Positions 1-7,838 of a stretch of DNA of 64,000 nucleotides are shown here, piece after piece. The position numbers and the translations under genes were made by a program. Origin of the DNA: Bordetella parapertussis. Lineage in GTDB: Bacteria; Pseudomonadota; Gammaproteobacteria; Burkholderiales; SG8-41. The notes beneath the pieces are model-generated. The model saw only the letters and a program-made list of their open reading frames with translations, had not been told where the DNA came from and did no database searches. Each line of letters starts with the position of its first letter. Within the stretch, counting starts at the first letter, position 1. The stretch is taken from assembly GCA_945861275.1 (NCBI GenBank), contig CAMATZ010000023.1:24955-88954 (forward strand), read 5' to 3'.

Positions 1-171
1 CGCTTTCTGCTCGACCGCGTGGGCGCCGAGCACGTGGTTCTCGGCAGTGACTGGCCCTTCGTGCCATGGAAGCCCGGTCCCGGGGGTTGGGTGCAGAGCC
101 TGAAGTCCCTCACGCAGGACGAGAAAGACAGGATACTGTGGAAGAATCTGGAAACCCTGCTGAAGTTGTAG
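1..171 (+). CDS. Amidohydrolase, C-terminal fragment
   Basis: Frame 1 is open from the window edge to the TAG at 169-171, giving the last 56 residues of a protein that starts outside the window. The segment GAEHVVLGSDWPF is the typical C-terminal strand of amidohydrolase-2 (ACMSD-like) TIM-barrel hydrolases, where the Asp of GSDWP is a metal or catalytic ligand. The end, with KDRILWKNLETLL, matches the closing helix of that family, in which the last strand is followed by a helix of the form 'ILWxNxxxLL'. The substrate cannot be told. It is followed after 140 bp by a Bug receptor gene on the same strand, so it may be the first visible member of a catabolic operon. Confidence 0.75.
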   Translation, partial: RFLLDRVGAEHVVLGSDWPFVPWKPGPGGWVQSLKSLTQDEKDRILWKNLETLLKL

Positions 172-311
172 CTGCGCTGTCTCGCGGGCAGTGGATAGAG
201 AGTTGCAACCGCAAGCCCGGCAGCGTAGTCTTAGCCACCCAAAATGCTACCTGGTGAACGTCGCATTAAGCGAACTGCCGCCGAGTACGAACCCAATGGA
301 GGCGTTTCTCA

Positions 312-1295
312 ATGCGCAAGCTGATTGCTCTGATTGCCGCAGTTCTTTTCCTGCCGCAGGCCGCGCTCTACGCGCAGCCCGCTTCGACTGGCTCAGGACA
401 GGCCTATCCGTCGCGGCCGATCAGGTTCGTCCTCCCGTTCGGGCCGGGCTCGGCGACTGACGTCCTCGCCCGCATAACGGGCCAGGAGCTGTCGCAGTCG
501 ATTGGGCAACCGGTTGTCGTCATCCCCAAGGCCGGCGCCGATGGCGCCCTCTCGGCGCTGGATGTGAAACGCTCGACGGCCGACGGCTACACTTTCCTGT
601 TCGGCACCAACAGTCCGCTCGCCGTCGTGCCCAACATTCGCAAGGACCCGCCGTACGATGTGATGGCGGATTTCACGCCGATCACTTTCCTCGGCGACAA
701 CACCTTCTTCATCGTGGTTCATCCGTCGGTGCCGGTGAAATCGATCGCCGAGCTGGTCGCCCATGCCAAGGGCAATCCGAAAGCGCTCAACTATCCGTCC
801 GCCAACACCTACGCCCTGGTAGCGACGGCCACCTTCGCGCTGAACAACGGCATTGCGATGCACGCCGTTCCCTACAAATCGGAGCCCGACGCCATGCCTG
901 ACCTGCTGTCCGGCCGCATGCATATGATGTTCGGAACACCGACGAGCGTCCTGGCGCACGCGAAGGAAGGCCGGCTCAGAGTGCTTGCGACCACTTTGAA
1001 CGAACGCAGCCCGTTGATGCCCGACGTGCCGTCCTTCCTGGAGGCGGGCCAGGTAAAGCTGCCGATCGGCCCGTGGTTTGCCTTTGTCGGCCCCGCCGGT
1101 CTGCCGTCCTGGATCGTCGCGCGCATGAACAAGGAGATGGTCGCGGTTCTGGCCAAGCCTTCGGTCAGAGAACTTATGCAAAAGCAGGGCTTCATGCCGA
1201 GAACCTCCACGCCGGAGGCGCTTACGGCCTACATGAAGGACCAGCTCGCGGTGTGGAAGTCCGCGCTCAAGGCCGCCGGCGTCGAACCGCAGTAA
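312..1295 (+). CDS. Bug/TctC-family periplasmic solute-binding protein (copy 1)
   Basis: This 327-residue protein is a tripartite-tricarboxylate-transporter receptor, expected to bind a carboxylated solute in the periplasm. A signal peptide covers about residues 1-22 (MRKLIALIAAVLFLP then ALYAQ). The family's first mature motif follows as AYPSRPIRFVLPFGPGSATD, and the late motif VPSFLEAG is present at about 235-245. A GGAGG about ten bases upstream supports the ATG at 312. Eight extra residues (PASTGSGQ) sit between the cleavage motif AQ and AYPSRP; their DNA is a 24-bp insertion shared with another Bug gene here. No TctA or TctB gene lies nearby. It probably heads a group with the NTF2-like, decarboxylase-like and SDR genes downstream. 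Confidence 0.9.
   Translation: MRKLIALIAAVLFLPQAALYAQPASTGSGQAYPSRPIRFVLPFGPGSATDVLARITGQELSQSIGQPVVVIPKAGADGALSALDVKRSTADGYTFLFGTNSPLAVVPNIRKDPPYDVMADFTPITFLGDNTFFIVVHPSVPVKSIAELVAHAKGNPKALNYPSANTYALVATATFALNNGIAMHAVPYKSEPDAMPDLLSGRMHMMFGTPTSVLAHAKEGRLRVLATTLNERSPLMPDVPSFLEAGQVKLPIGPWFAFVGPAGLPSWIVARMNKEMVAVLAKPSVRELMQKQGFMPRTSTPEALTAYMKDQLAVWKSALKAAGVEPQ
378..401 (+). repeat. 24-bp insertion at the signal-peptide junction, copy 1
   Basis: The core CTTCGACTGGCTCAGGACAG (382-401) lies in frame between the codons for the cleavage motif AQ and the conserved AYPSRP of this Bug gene. Removing 24 bp would restore the AQAYP junction seen in sibling genes. A similar core sits at the same codon junction at 47860-47883 and, in reverse orientation, near 31226-31245. 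Confidence 0.6.
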
Positions 1296-1341
1296 ACTCT
1301 GAATAGCGTTTAGATTTCCCACCCCACACAAGGAGAAAGAC

Positions 1342-1716
1342 ATGGCCGGCAATGGACAGATGATCATCGATCTCGATAAGAAACGCATGACCGCGACAGC
1401 ACAAAAGGACATCGCAACCCTGAAAAACCTGCTGTGCAACGGCCTGATCTACACCCATTCCTCCGCGCGCCAGGACACCAAGCAGAGCCTGATCGGGGCG
1501 ATGGAATCCGGCAGCACCGTCTATACCTCGATGGAGCCGTCCGACGTGAAAGCGCAGGATCTTGGAAACGCGGTCGTGCTGACCGGTGTCGCGGCCATAA
1601 GCGTCAATTCCAACGGCAAGCCGAATGCCTTCCGGGTGCGCTTCACTGACGTTTATGAAAACCAGAACGGAACCTGGCGCATGGTAACCTGGCAGTCGAC
1701 CAAAATTCCGGACTAG
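1342..1716 (+). CDS. NTF2-like / DUF4440-type protein
   Basis: This 124-residue soluble protein looks like the SnoaL/NTF2-like fold used by small lyases, isomerases and ketosteroid-isomerase relatives. The N-terminal helix has the pattern DLDKKRMTATAQKDIATLKN, and the C-terminal strand RFTDVYENQNGTWRMVTWQS is characteristic of DUF4440 proteins ('DvyvkrdGrWkivawq'). An AAGGAG at about 1330 fits the ATG at 1342. It sits 46 bp after a Bug receptor and 65 bp before a carboxymuconolactone-decarboxylase-like gene, so a role in the same catabolic block is likely. Its reaction and ligand cannot be inferred. Confidence 0.75.
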   Translation: MAGNGQMIIDLDKKRMTATAQKDIATLKNLLCNGLIYTHSSARQDTKQSLIGAMESGSTVYTSMEPSDVKAQDLGNAVVLTGVAAISVNSNGKPNAFRVRFTDVYENQNGTWRMVTWQSTKIPD

Positions 1717-1781
1717 ATCCCGCGCGCCGGTGCGTGAACGGTACGCGCCCCCACTAATTTATCAAGCAGCGGAGACAGACT

Positions 1782-2339
1782 ATGCCCGAGACACCCACTT
1801 TCGGACGTTATGCCGAGATTCCCTATGATCGGATGACGCCGGAGCAGCAGGAAGGCTATCGGTCGATGATCGAGTCGCGCGGCCGGCTGCCCGGTCCGAA
1901 CAAGATCTTCGTGCACAATCCCAAGCTGGCGAAAGTGATAGGTCCGTTTGGGGGGCATTTCCGCAAGGGCTACTCGCTGAGCGAGCGCGAGCGTGAGATT
2001 GCGGTCAACGTCATCAACAGCAAATGGCATTCGGCCTACCCGACCAATGCGCATGAACGGGCCGCCAAGGCGGCCGGGCTGCCGCCCGACAAGGTCGAGG
2101 CAATACTCTCGGGCCTGCCGACCTCGTTCTCCGACAAACGCGAACAGGTGGTCTACGAAATGGCGATCTGCCTCACTAATTCGCGCTGGGTGGCGAAAGG
2201 TCTTTATGACCGCGCGGTCGAAGCTCTCGGCCATGTCGGCATCACCGACGTGATCACCCTGATGGGCCATTACAGCAGCGTCTCGATGACGCTCGCCTTC
2301 TACGACGTGCCGGCCGGCGCGACCGGCATCGAGCGCTGA
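1782..2339 (+). CDS. Carboxymuconolactone decarboxylase family protein
   Basis: This 185-residue all-helical protein belongs to the CMD/AhpD-like family. The segment SLSEREREIAVNVINSKWHSAYPTNAH resembles the core 'lserereiailavar...yewxxH', and a later stretch of conserved spacing (AVEALGHVGITDVITLMGHYSSVSM) matches the family's second half. There is no CxxC pair, so AhpD-type peroxidase chemistry is unlikely; a decarboxylase or hydro-lyase-like role is more plausible. A GGAGA about ten bases upstream supports the start. It lies between an NTF2-like gene and an SDR gene on the same strand. Confidence 0.8.
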   Translation: MPETPTFGRYAEIPYDRMTPEQQEGYRSMIESRGRLPGPNKIFVHNPKLAKVIGPFGGHFRKGYSLSEREREIAVNVINSKWHSAYPTNAHERAAKAAGLPPDKVEAILSGLPTSFSDKREQVVYEMAICLTNSRWVAKGLYDRAVEALGHVGITDVITLMGHYSSVSMTLAFYDVPAGATGIER

Positions 2340-2408
2340 ACGCCGCCACAACCGTCATTGCAATACGCGCAGCAGCAATCCATCAAAATAAATTAAAGGA
2401 ATTGGACC

Positions 2409-3179
2409 ATGACCGAACCCGGCATGCATAAAGGCGATGAGTTCGCCGGCAAAGTAGCGCTCGTCACAGGCGCTGCGCGCAACATCGGACGCGCGATCGC
2501 GTTATCTCTGGCCACGGGCGGCGCTAAAGTAGCGGTGAACACGCGCTCGAATATCGAGCAGGCGCGTGGCGTCGTCGATGAGATCAAGGCGTTGGGTACG
2601 GAGGGCGAGGCCTACGTCGCTGACGTCGCCGAGCCCGCCCAGGTACAGGCAATGGTCGGCGCCGTGTTGAAGCGTTTCGGCCGCCTCGATATCCTGGTGC
2701 TCAATGCCGCTCTTCGCGAGCATGTGCATTTCGATGAAATCAGCTTCGAGGACTGGCGCCGCGTCCTGTCCACCAATCTGGACAGCGCATTCGTCTTCAC
2801 CAAAGCCTGCCTGCCCGCGTTAAAGCTGGCGGGCGACGGACGCATCGTCACCTTCGCCGGCGTCACAGCGTTGCTGGGGCTCAAGGACCGCGTGCACGTC
2901 GCGGCGTCCAAACACGGGATCGTCGGGCTGACCAAGGCTCTGGCGCAGGATCTGGCGGAGTTTGGTATACGCGTGAACTGCATATCTCCCGGGCAGATCG
3001 ATACCTCGCGCGCGCCCGGGCGCGAATTGCCCAATCGTGCGAGCAATATTCCGCTCGGCCGCAGGGGCACGCCGTTCGAGATCGCCGGCATGGTGCGTAG
3101 TCTGTGCGGCCCGGCTGGCGCTTACGTGACCGGGCAGACGCTGCATATCAACGGCGGGCTCTCCAACTCGGGTATCTGA
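2409..3179 (+). CDS. SDR-family protein with a degraded active site
   Basis: This 256-residue protein has the Rossmann fold of classical short-chain dehydrogenases. The cofactor loop VTGAARNIGRAIA is near residues 18-30, and the C-terminal pattern RVNCISPGQIDT and INGG is typical of FabG-like members. The catalytic region is abnormal. The usual YxxxK reads VAASK (Val164, Lys168), with His163 just before it, and the usual active-site Ser about 13 residues upstream is in FAGV (near Gly151). The NNAG motif is LNAA. It may still bind NAD(P), but reduction by the standard Ser-Tyr-Lys mechanism is doubtful. An AAAGGA at about 2395 supports the ATG. It follows the CMD-like gene and precedes a Bug gene. 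Confidence 0.85.
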   Translation: MTEPGMHKGDEFAGKVALVTGAARNIGRAIALSLATGGAKVAVNTRSNIEQARGVVDEIKALGTEGEAYVADVAEPAQVQAMVGAVLKRFGRLDILVLNAALREHVHFDEISFEDWRRVLSTNLDSAFVFTKACLPALKLAGDGRIVTFAGVTALLGLKDRVHVAASKHGIVGLTKALAQDLAEFGIRVNCISPGQIDTSRAPGRELPNRASNIPLGRRGTPFEIAGMVRSLCGPAGAYVTGQTLHINGGLSNSGI

Positions 3180-3329
3180 CACCGCAGTCACGAATCCAGT
3201 CGCGGTCATCCGCACATCAATGTAACGCCAAGGTTCAGTCCAGCAGGCCCGAGTCCCAGGGCCGAGGGTGTCGCCTCGCGCCTGCGACAGACTGAATGTC
3301 CCCAACCGGTTTGAACGAAAAACAATCCC

Positions 3330-4295
3330 ATGCTCAAGCTCTCGTTACCCGTCGCAGCCGCATCGGCGCTGCTCGCCTCCGGCATCGCCTGCGCGCAAGC
3401 CTACCCGTCCCGACCCGTGCGCATGCTGGTGCCCTCTGCACCCGGCGGCAGCCCGGATATCAACTCGCGTGAACTCGCGAACGAACTCAGCAAGCAGATG
3501 GGGCAGCAAGTGGTGGTTGAAAACCGCCCCGGCGCCAGCGGCATTATCGGCTATGAGTTGCTGTTGCGCGCTACGCCCGATGGTTACACGTTAGGCTATA
3601 TCTCAAACTTTATTGCCACCAATCCCAGCCTGTACTCGAAGCTGCCTTACAACTTTGCCAGGGATTTTCTGCCGGTCATCCGCTATTTTTCAGGCCTGAA
3701 CGTGCTCACCGTGTCACCGTCGCTGCCGGTGCGTTCGGTAAAGGAATTGATCGAACATGCCCGCGCCAACGCCGGCAAGTTGTCCTTTGGCAGTTCCGGG
3801 ATCGGGGCGACGCCACACCTGTCGATGGAACTGTTTAAAAGCATGACCGGCACCTCGATTGTTCATGTGCCCTACAAAGGCACTCAGCAAGCGGTCTCCG
3901 ACCTCATCGGCGGCCAGATCGACATCTTGTGCGACAACATGGCGTCATTGCTGCCGCTGGTGCGGTCCGGACGGTTGCGCGCTCTCGGCGTCACCTCGCT
4001 CAAGCGTTCAGCGGCATTGCCTGAACTGCCGACGCTCGACGAGGCAGGCATCCCGGGCTTCGAATTAACCGGCTGGTCGGGCTTCGGGGTACCGGCAGGT
4101 GTGCCGCGCGCTATCGTGCTACGGCTGAACGCAGAAATTAATAAGGCGCTGACTTCACCCGCTGTGCTCAAAGGCATTGCCTCGCGCGGCGGTACGCCAC
4201 TGGGTGGAACACCTGAGCAATTCGCGGAACACGTGCGCAAAGAAACCGAGAGACTGGGCAAGCTGATACGGACGGTGGGCATCAAGCCGCAATAA
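3330..4295 (+). CDS. Bug/TctC-family periplasmic solute-binding protein (copy 2)
   Basis: This 321-residue receptor has a signal peptide ending at IACAQ (about residue 23), followed directly by AYPSRPVRML and the APGGSPDINSRELA ligand-loop motif. The conserved middle segment FKSMTGTSIVHVPYKG is at about 170-185, and the late motif LPTLDEAGIPGFE at about 235. The length is the family norm. No strong Shine-Dalgarno sequence is visible upstream of the ATG, but the signal peptide starts cleanly there. It lies between the SDR gene and the di-haem peroxidase and has no membrane-subunit partner in the window. Confidence 0.9.
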   Translation: MLKLSLPVAAASALLASGIACAQAYPSRPVRMLVPSAPGGSPDINSRELANELSKQMGQQVVVENRPGASGIIGYELLLRATPDGYTLGYISNFIATNPSLYSKLPYNFARDFLPVIRYFSGLNVLTVSPSLPVRSVKELIEHARANAGKLSFGSSGIGATPHLSMELFKSMTGTSIVHVPYKGTQQAVSDLIGGQIDILCDNMASLLPLVRSGRLRALGVTSLKRSAALPELPTLDEAGIPGFELTGWSGFGVPAGVPRAIVLRLNAEINKALTSPAVLKGIASRGGTPLGGTPEQFAEHVRKETERLGKLIRTVGIKPQ

Positions 4296-4370
4296 ACGAA
4301 CGTGCTCACACTGCGTCTTGTCCCCCTTCGGGATCGTCGCACTCACCAAACACAGAGCAAGGCGTTGCAT

Positions 4371-5603
4371 ATGATGAATCCAAACACCCGTCAGGTGCAA
4401 CGCACGGCGTTGCGTATCGCATGCGCAGCGCTCAGCGCGGTGTGCACCCTGTTGCCCTGGGCCAGTGCGGCGGACGAGCGCGTCGTAACCAAACCTGTTT
4501 TCACCGACGGCGAGATCAGCATCATCCTCTCTCATGGACCGTGGCCGGCGCCCGCGCCGCCGGATTCGACCAACCGGGTATCGGGAAAACCGCACGCGAT
4601 CGAGTTCGGCACGCTGCTGTTCTTCGATCAGCGCCTCTCCGGCCCCGCAACAAAATCCTGCGCCAGCTGCCACGTCCCGGAGCGCAACTGGACCGACAAC
4701 CTGCGGCGCGGTGTGGGTGTGGCTGAGCTGGATCGCAACACGCCGACGCTGATGAATCTCAGCGCCCGGCGCTGGTACGGCTGGGACGGCGCTGCCGATA
4801 GTTTATGGTCGCAAAGCCTGCGTCCGATTCTGGACCCGCGTGAGCTGGCCGCAACGCCGCGCCACGCGGCTCAATTGGTGCGCAGCGACAAAGAGCTATC
4901 CTGCCGCTATCGAAATACATTTGGCGCCTATCCGTCACCGACCGACGACGAGGCCGTGTTCGTCAATGTGGGAAAGGCGCTGGCCGCCTTCCAGGAGACG
5001 CTGGCAAGCGGGCGCACGCCATTCGATCAGTTCCGTGACGCGCTGGCGCGGGCGGCACCGCCCGCCACCTGGAGTTATTCCGAGCCGGCGCAACGAGGAC
5101 TCAAGATTTTCATCGGCAAGGGCGGCTGCACCACCTGCCATGCCGGCCCCAATTTCACCAGCGGCGCGTTCTTCAACACCGGCCTGTCGCGCTTTGCACC
5201 GCAAGGCAAGCCCGATCCCGGACGCCACGCGGGAATCGGGCAACTACTGCAAAGCCGTTTCAATCTGCTGGGTTCCTACAATGACGACACCACAGGCGCC
5301 GGCACTGCGCACACCCGCCAGGCATCTATCGAGAAAGGAGGTTTCGGCGAGTTCAAGGTGCCGTCACTGCGTAACCTGATGCTGACTTCTCCCTATGGCC
5401 GCGATGGCAGCGTCGATACGCTCGCTGAGGTGGTGCGGCATTACGCCGGCCTCGATCCCGTTCGCCTGCATGCGAAGGACGGGCTGCCCGCCAAACCCCT
5501 AAACCTCAGCCCGCGCGAGCAGACTGATTTGGTGGTCTTCCTCGAATCGTTGAGCACCTTCAGCAACCCCTGGCGCCCGGAGGACGGCGGGCGCTGCGAG
5601 TGA
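4371..5603 (+). CDS. MbnH/MauG-type di-haem cytochrome c peroxidase
   Basis: A 410-residue exported protein with two haem-c sites, CASCH (Cys97-His101) and CTTCH (Cys253-His257), as expected for bacterial di-haem peroxidases. The segment YGWDGAADSLWSQSLRPI matches the MbnH/MauG branch ('WDGRxDSLWxQ'), which oxidises Trp or Tyr side chains on partner proteins, rather than ordinary CcpA. The upstream in-frame codon at 4302 is rejected: translation from the ATG pair at 4371/4374 gives a clean signal peptide (ACAALSAVCTLLPWASAA), and an AAGG lies about nine bases before it. No MbnP-like partner was seen next to it. The downstream gene is compositionally different, so this gene marks the left edge of the island. 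Confidence 0.87.
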   Translation: MMNPNTRQVQRTALRIACAALSAVCTLLPWASAADERVVTKPVFTDGEISIILSHGPWPAPAPPDSTNRVSGKPHAIEFGTLLFFDQRLSGPATKSCASCHVPERNWTDNLRRGVGVAELDRNTPTLMNLSARRWYGWDGAADSLWSQSLRPILDPRELAATPRHAAQLVRSDKELSCRYRNTFGAYPSPTDDEAVFVNVGKALAAFQETLASGRTPFDQFRDALARAAPPATWSYSEPAQRGLKIFIGKGGCTTCHAGPNFTSGAFFNTGLSRFAPQGKPDPGRHAGIGQLLQSRFNLLGSYNDDTTGAGTAHTRQASIEKGGFGEFKVPSLRNLMLTSPYGRDGSVDTLAEVVRHYAGLDPVRLHAKDGLPAKPLNLSPREQTDLVVFLESLSTFSNPWRPEDGGRCE

Positions 5604-5630
5604 CGGGTTTGCTGGTGCGCTGAGGGAGTT

Positions 5631-5662
5631 TTGAGAGTTTTAATCTACTAATTAACTATAAT
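5631..5662 (+). promoter_or_regulatory. Possible promoter for the kinase gene
   Basis: A perfect TATAAT at 5657-5662 lies in an AT-rich gap about 40 bp before the kinase start. The best -35-like hexamer, TTGAGA at 5631-5636, is 20 bp away, which is longer than ideal. The -10 box is the real support. Confidence 0.3.
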
Positions 5663-5702
5663 GCTCAGATTGCCCACCTTCGCCTGATCAGTATAGGTTC
5701 AC

Positions 5703-6803
5703 GTGAAAAAGCTCTGGGAGTTTCCTGAAGAACATCAAGTGAAGCTGGTTGCCTCCTGCCTTTGCAAATACGGTCCGCTAATCGGTAAGATGTCGAGTCC
5801 GCACTCAAGCATCTTTACCTTTGATCAGGGCCCACAGGTTTCCCCAAGGTATGTTGTCGCGAAGGGGATACAGGTGGCAGCGGCAATGTCTACGGAGGAA
5901 AAGAGGAAATATTTCATCCGCGTACTTTGTGAAGTGAATAACGCCTACGCGGTATGTCACCACCCATCGATTCAGCGCTTTTTCGACGTAGAGTTTGTTT
6001 GCGGTGTTCCGTTCCTCCTGTCACGCAAACGCAATGCCACCCTGCGCGATGTAATAGCTGGTACGCCACTCTCCGAATCCGAAGTGCTAAGCATCGCGGT
6101 TCAGATTGTTCATGCTCTCGCTTACTGCGCAAAGAAGGGAATAGTCTGTCACCAGGACTTGAAGCCGGAAAATGTATTCATTGACTTTTTTCGTGAGAGT
6201 CTCTCTGTGCCAACTTACCCGCTACGGTGTCGAATATTTATTGCCGACTTCGAGTTAGCCAATGCTTATTTCGTCTTGCGTCATCCATATGGAAGCCGCC
6301 CGTATATGGCGCCCGAACAGTATGAAAAAGTGCAGGAAGGAGCGCTGCCGGATTTCTCGCGTGCTGACGTCTTTGCCGTTGGGGTGATCCTTTTCGAAAT
6401 GCTGACCGGGGGTCTTCATCCGGTTGGAGAGCAAACCAGCTTGATTTGGCCAGCTCCTGCAGAAGGAAAGAGTCGCAAATGGTTGCGGGAAGATCCATGG
6501 AAGAAATGGCTGAAAAGCGGTGCGCCAACGGTTACTGATAACAATTGCGTAAATTCTGAGTTGCTTCTGATCGTTCAAGATTGCTTGAAGACTGAACGTA
6601 GCGAGCGCCTAACCAAAAAGGCGTTGGAAGCGTGCCTGCTTGAACGCCTTCGTATTGTGGACAAGAGCGCATTTGATACGCTATCGATGACACTCACCTA
6701 CTTTGATCAACTCGCGGATAAGAGCGAAGAAAGTGGCTGGCCGTACTATGCGGATCGGATTGTTAAACTCAATGAAGAATTTACCGATAGTGCCTCACTC
6801 TAA
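5703..6803 (+). CDS. Hanks-type Ser/Thr protein kinase, degenerate (non-RD, DFE)
   Basis: This 366-residue protein starts with GTG and has the order of a eukaryotic-type kinase domain: a VAK lysine (Lys54), a catalytic loop HQDLKPEN with Asp152, an activation-segment start DFE (Asp182) and PYMAPEQYE, then a C-lobe with ADVFAVGVILFEMLTGG. The HRD arginine is Gln, DFG is DFE, and no glycine-rich loop is recognisable before Lys54. It could be a weakly active kinase or a pseudokinase. There is no transmembrane segment or sensory C-terminal domain. The gene is clearly AT-richer than its neighbours, which suggests transfer. It faces the LRR gene of the sigma-CHAT operon across a 276-bp gap. Confidence 0.88.
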   Translation: MKKLWEFPEEHQVKLVASCLCKYGPLIGKMSSPHSSIFTFDQGPQVSPRYVVAKGIQVAAAMSTEEKRKYFIRVLCEVNNAYAVCHHPSIQRFFDVEFVCGVPFLLSRKRNATLRDVIAGTPLSESEVLSIAVQIVHALAYCAKKGIVCHQDLKPENVFIDFFRESLSVPTYPLRCRIFIADFELANAYFVLRHPYGSRPYMAPEQYEKVQEGALPDFSRADVFAVGVILFEMLTGGLHPVGEQTSLIWPAPAEGKSRKWLREDPWKKWLKSGAPTVTDNNCVNSELLLIVQDCLKTERSERLTKKALEACLLERLRIVDKSAFDTLSMTLTYFDQLADKSEESGWPYYADRIVKLNEEFTDSASL

Positions 6804-6833
6804 TCCACACGCCAATCTATCATTGCACTGGAC

Positions 6834-6853
6834 CTGCGCAAAAAACCGCGCAG
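6834..6853. terminator. Hairpin between convergent kinase and LRR genes
   Basis: CTGCGC and GCGCAG form a 6-bp stem around an A-rich 8-base loop, 30 bp after the kinase stop. A short T run follows (TTTGG), too weak for a confident intrinsic terminator. The rest of the gap 6804-7079 shows no gene. Confidence 0.3.
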
Positions 6854-7079
6854 TTTGGTAAATTGAGCCTCGTTAGATTACACATATGCAAACTTCACTG
6901 TTTTTGAGCGTCTTGCGATCAATCACGGAATTTCATTAGGCCGTTCATTCCGCGACCCTGCGTTTGATCTAACTAATTCCAGGCTCATAAGTTTTTCCTG
7001 CAACGTCACAGCACTCCTGAAATGGCGTTCATATAATGCGTATGAGAAAGATATTCGTGCACTGCTTAATATCTAGCTA

Positions 7080-7823
7080 TCAGTGAATAGTTAATTTTCC
7101 TTGTTCAATTTTGAATTTCTGGCGAGAGTCCTTCTTGATGTTGACGAACGGATCGCATTCCAGCGTGGTCAGCTTGGTCAGGCATCGCACATCAAGTTCG
7201 GTGATTTGGTTACTTGTGCAGCTGAGTGAGGTGAGCTGCGGGACACGGTTAAGGTCGAGTTCGGTGAGGTTGTTGAAGTCGCACTTGATATCCGTAACTT
7301 CTGGCACGTTTGCAAGATCAAGTTCAGTGAGTTGGTTGTTAAGGCAGTAGAGCGCGGTAAGTTTCGGCACGTTTGAAAGGTCGAGCCTGGTTAGTTGATT
7401 GTCGTCGCACCAGAGGTGGGTGAGCTGCGGCACATTTGAAAGGTCGAGCTCAGTGAACCGGTTGGCAAATCCCCCCAGCACCCGGAGTTTCGGCACGTTG
7501 GATAAATCAATATGAGTTAACTGATTGTCGGCGCACCCGAGAAAGCGGAGATGCGGCACGTTGGATAGATCAAGATAGGTGAGCTTGTTGTTGTCACACC
7601 CCAGTGCGGCCAGATGCGGTACGTTGGATAGATCAAGCGCCGTGAGGTTGTTGCCTGCACAATCCAATTCGGTCAGGTGTGGCACGTTGGATAGGTCGAG
7701 CGCGGCGATCTCGTTATTACTGCATAGCAGCTTAACCAGGTCTGGAAATTGCAGGAGATCGAGTTCGGTGAGCTGTTCGCTGTTGCGCACAAGTTCAGTA
7801 ATTTTATTTGCTGAGTCGTTCAT
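7080..7823 (-). CDS. Leucine-rich-repeat protein of 21-residue repeats
   Basis: This 247-residue protein is nearly all leucine-rich repeats. About ten 21-residue units follow the pattern LDLSNVPxLTxLxCxxNxLT, from about residue 18 to 225, with Cys and Asn at fixed places. The regularity (six units share LDLSNVP) implies recent internal amplification. No signal peptide or membrane segment is visible, so it should stay in the cytoplasm and serve as a protein-binding scaffold. It is the last gene of the sigma-membrane protein-CHAT operon, starting 15 bp after the CHAT stop with a GGAAAATGGA ribosome site. Its partner is unknown. Confidence 0.85.
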   Translation of the reverse strand: MNDSANKITELVRNSEQLTELDLLQFPDLVKLLCSNNEIAALDLSNVPHLTELDCAGNNLTALDLSNVPHLAALGCDNNKLTYLDLSNVPHLRFLGCADNQLTHIDLSNVPKLRVLGGFANRFTELDLSNVPQLTHLWCDDNQLTRLDLSNVPKLTALYCLNNQLTELDLANVPEVTDIKCDFNNLTELDLNRVPQLTSLSCTSNQITELDVRCLTKLTTLECDPFVNIKKDSRQKFKIEQGKLTIH

Positions 7824-7838
7824 TCCATTTTCCGTTTG

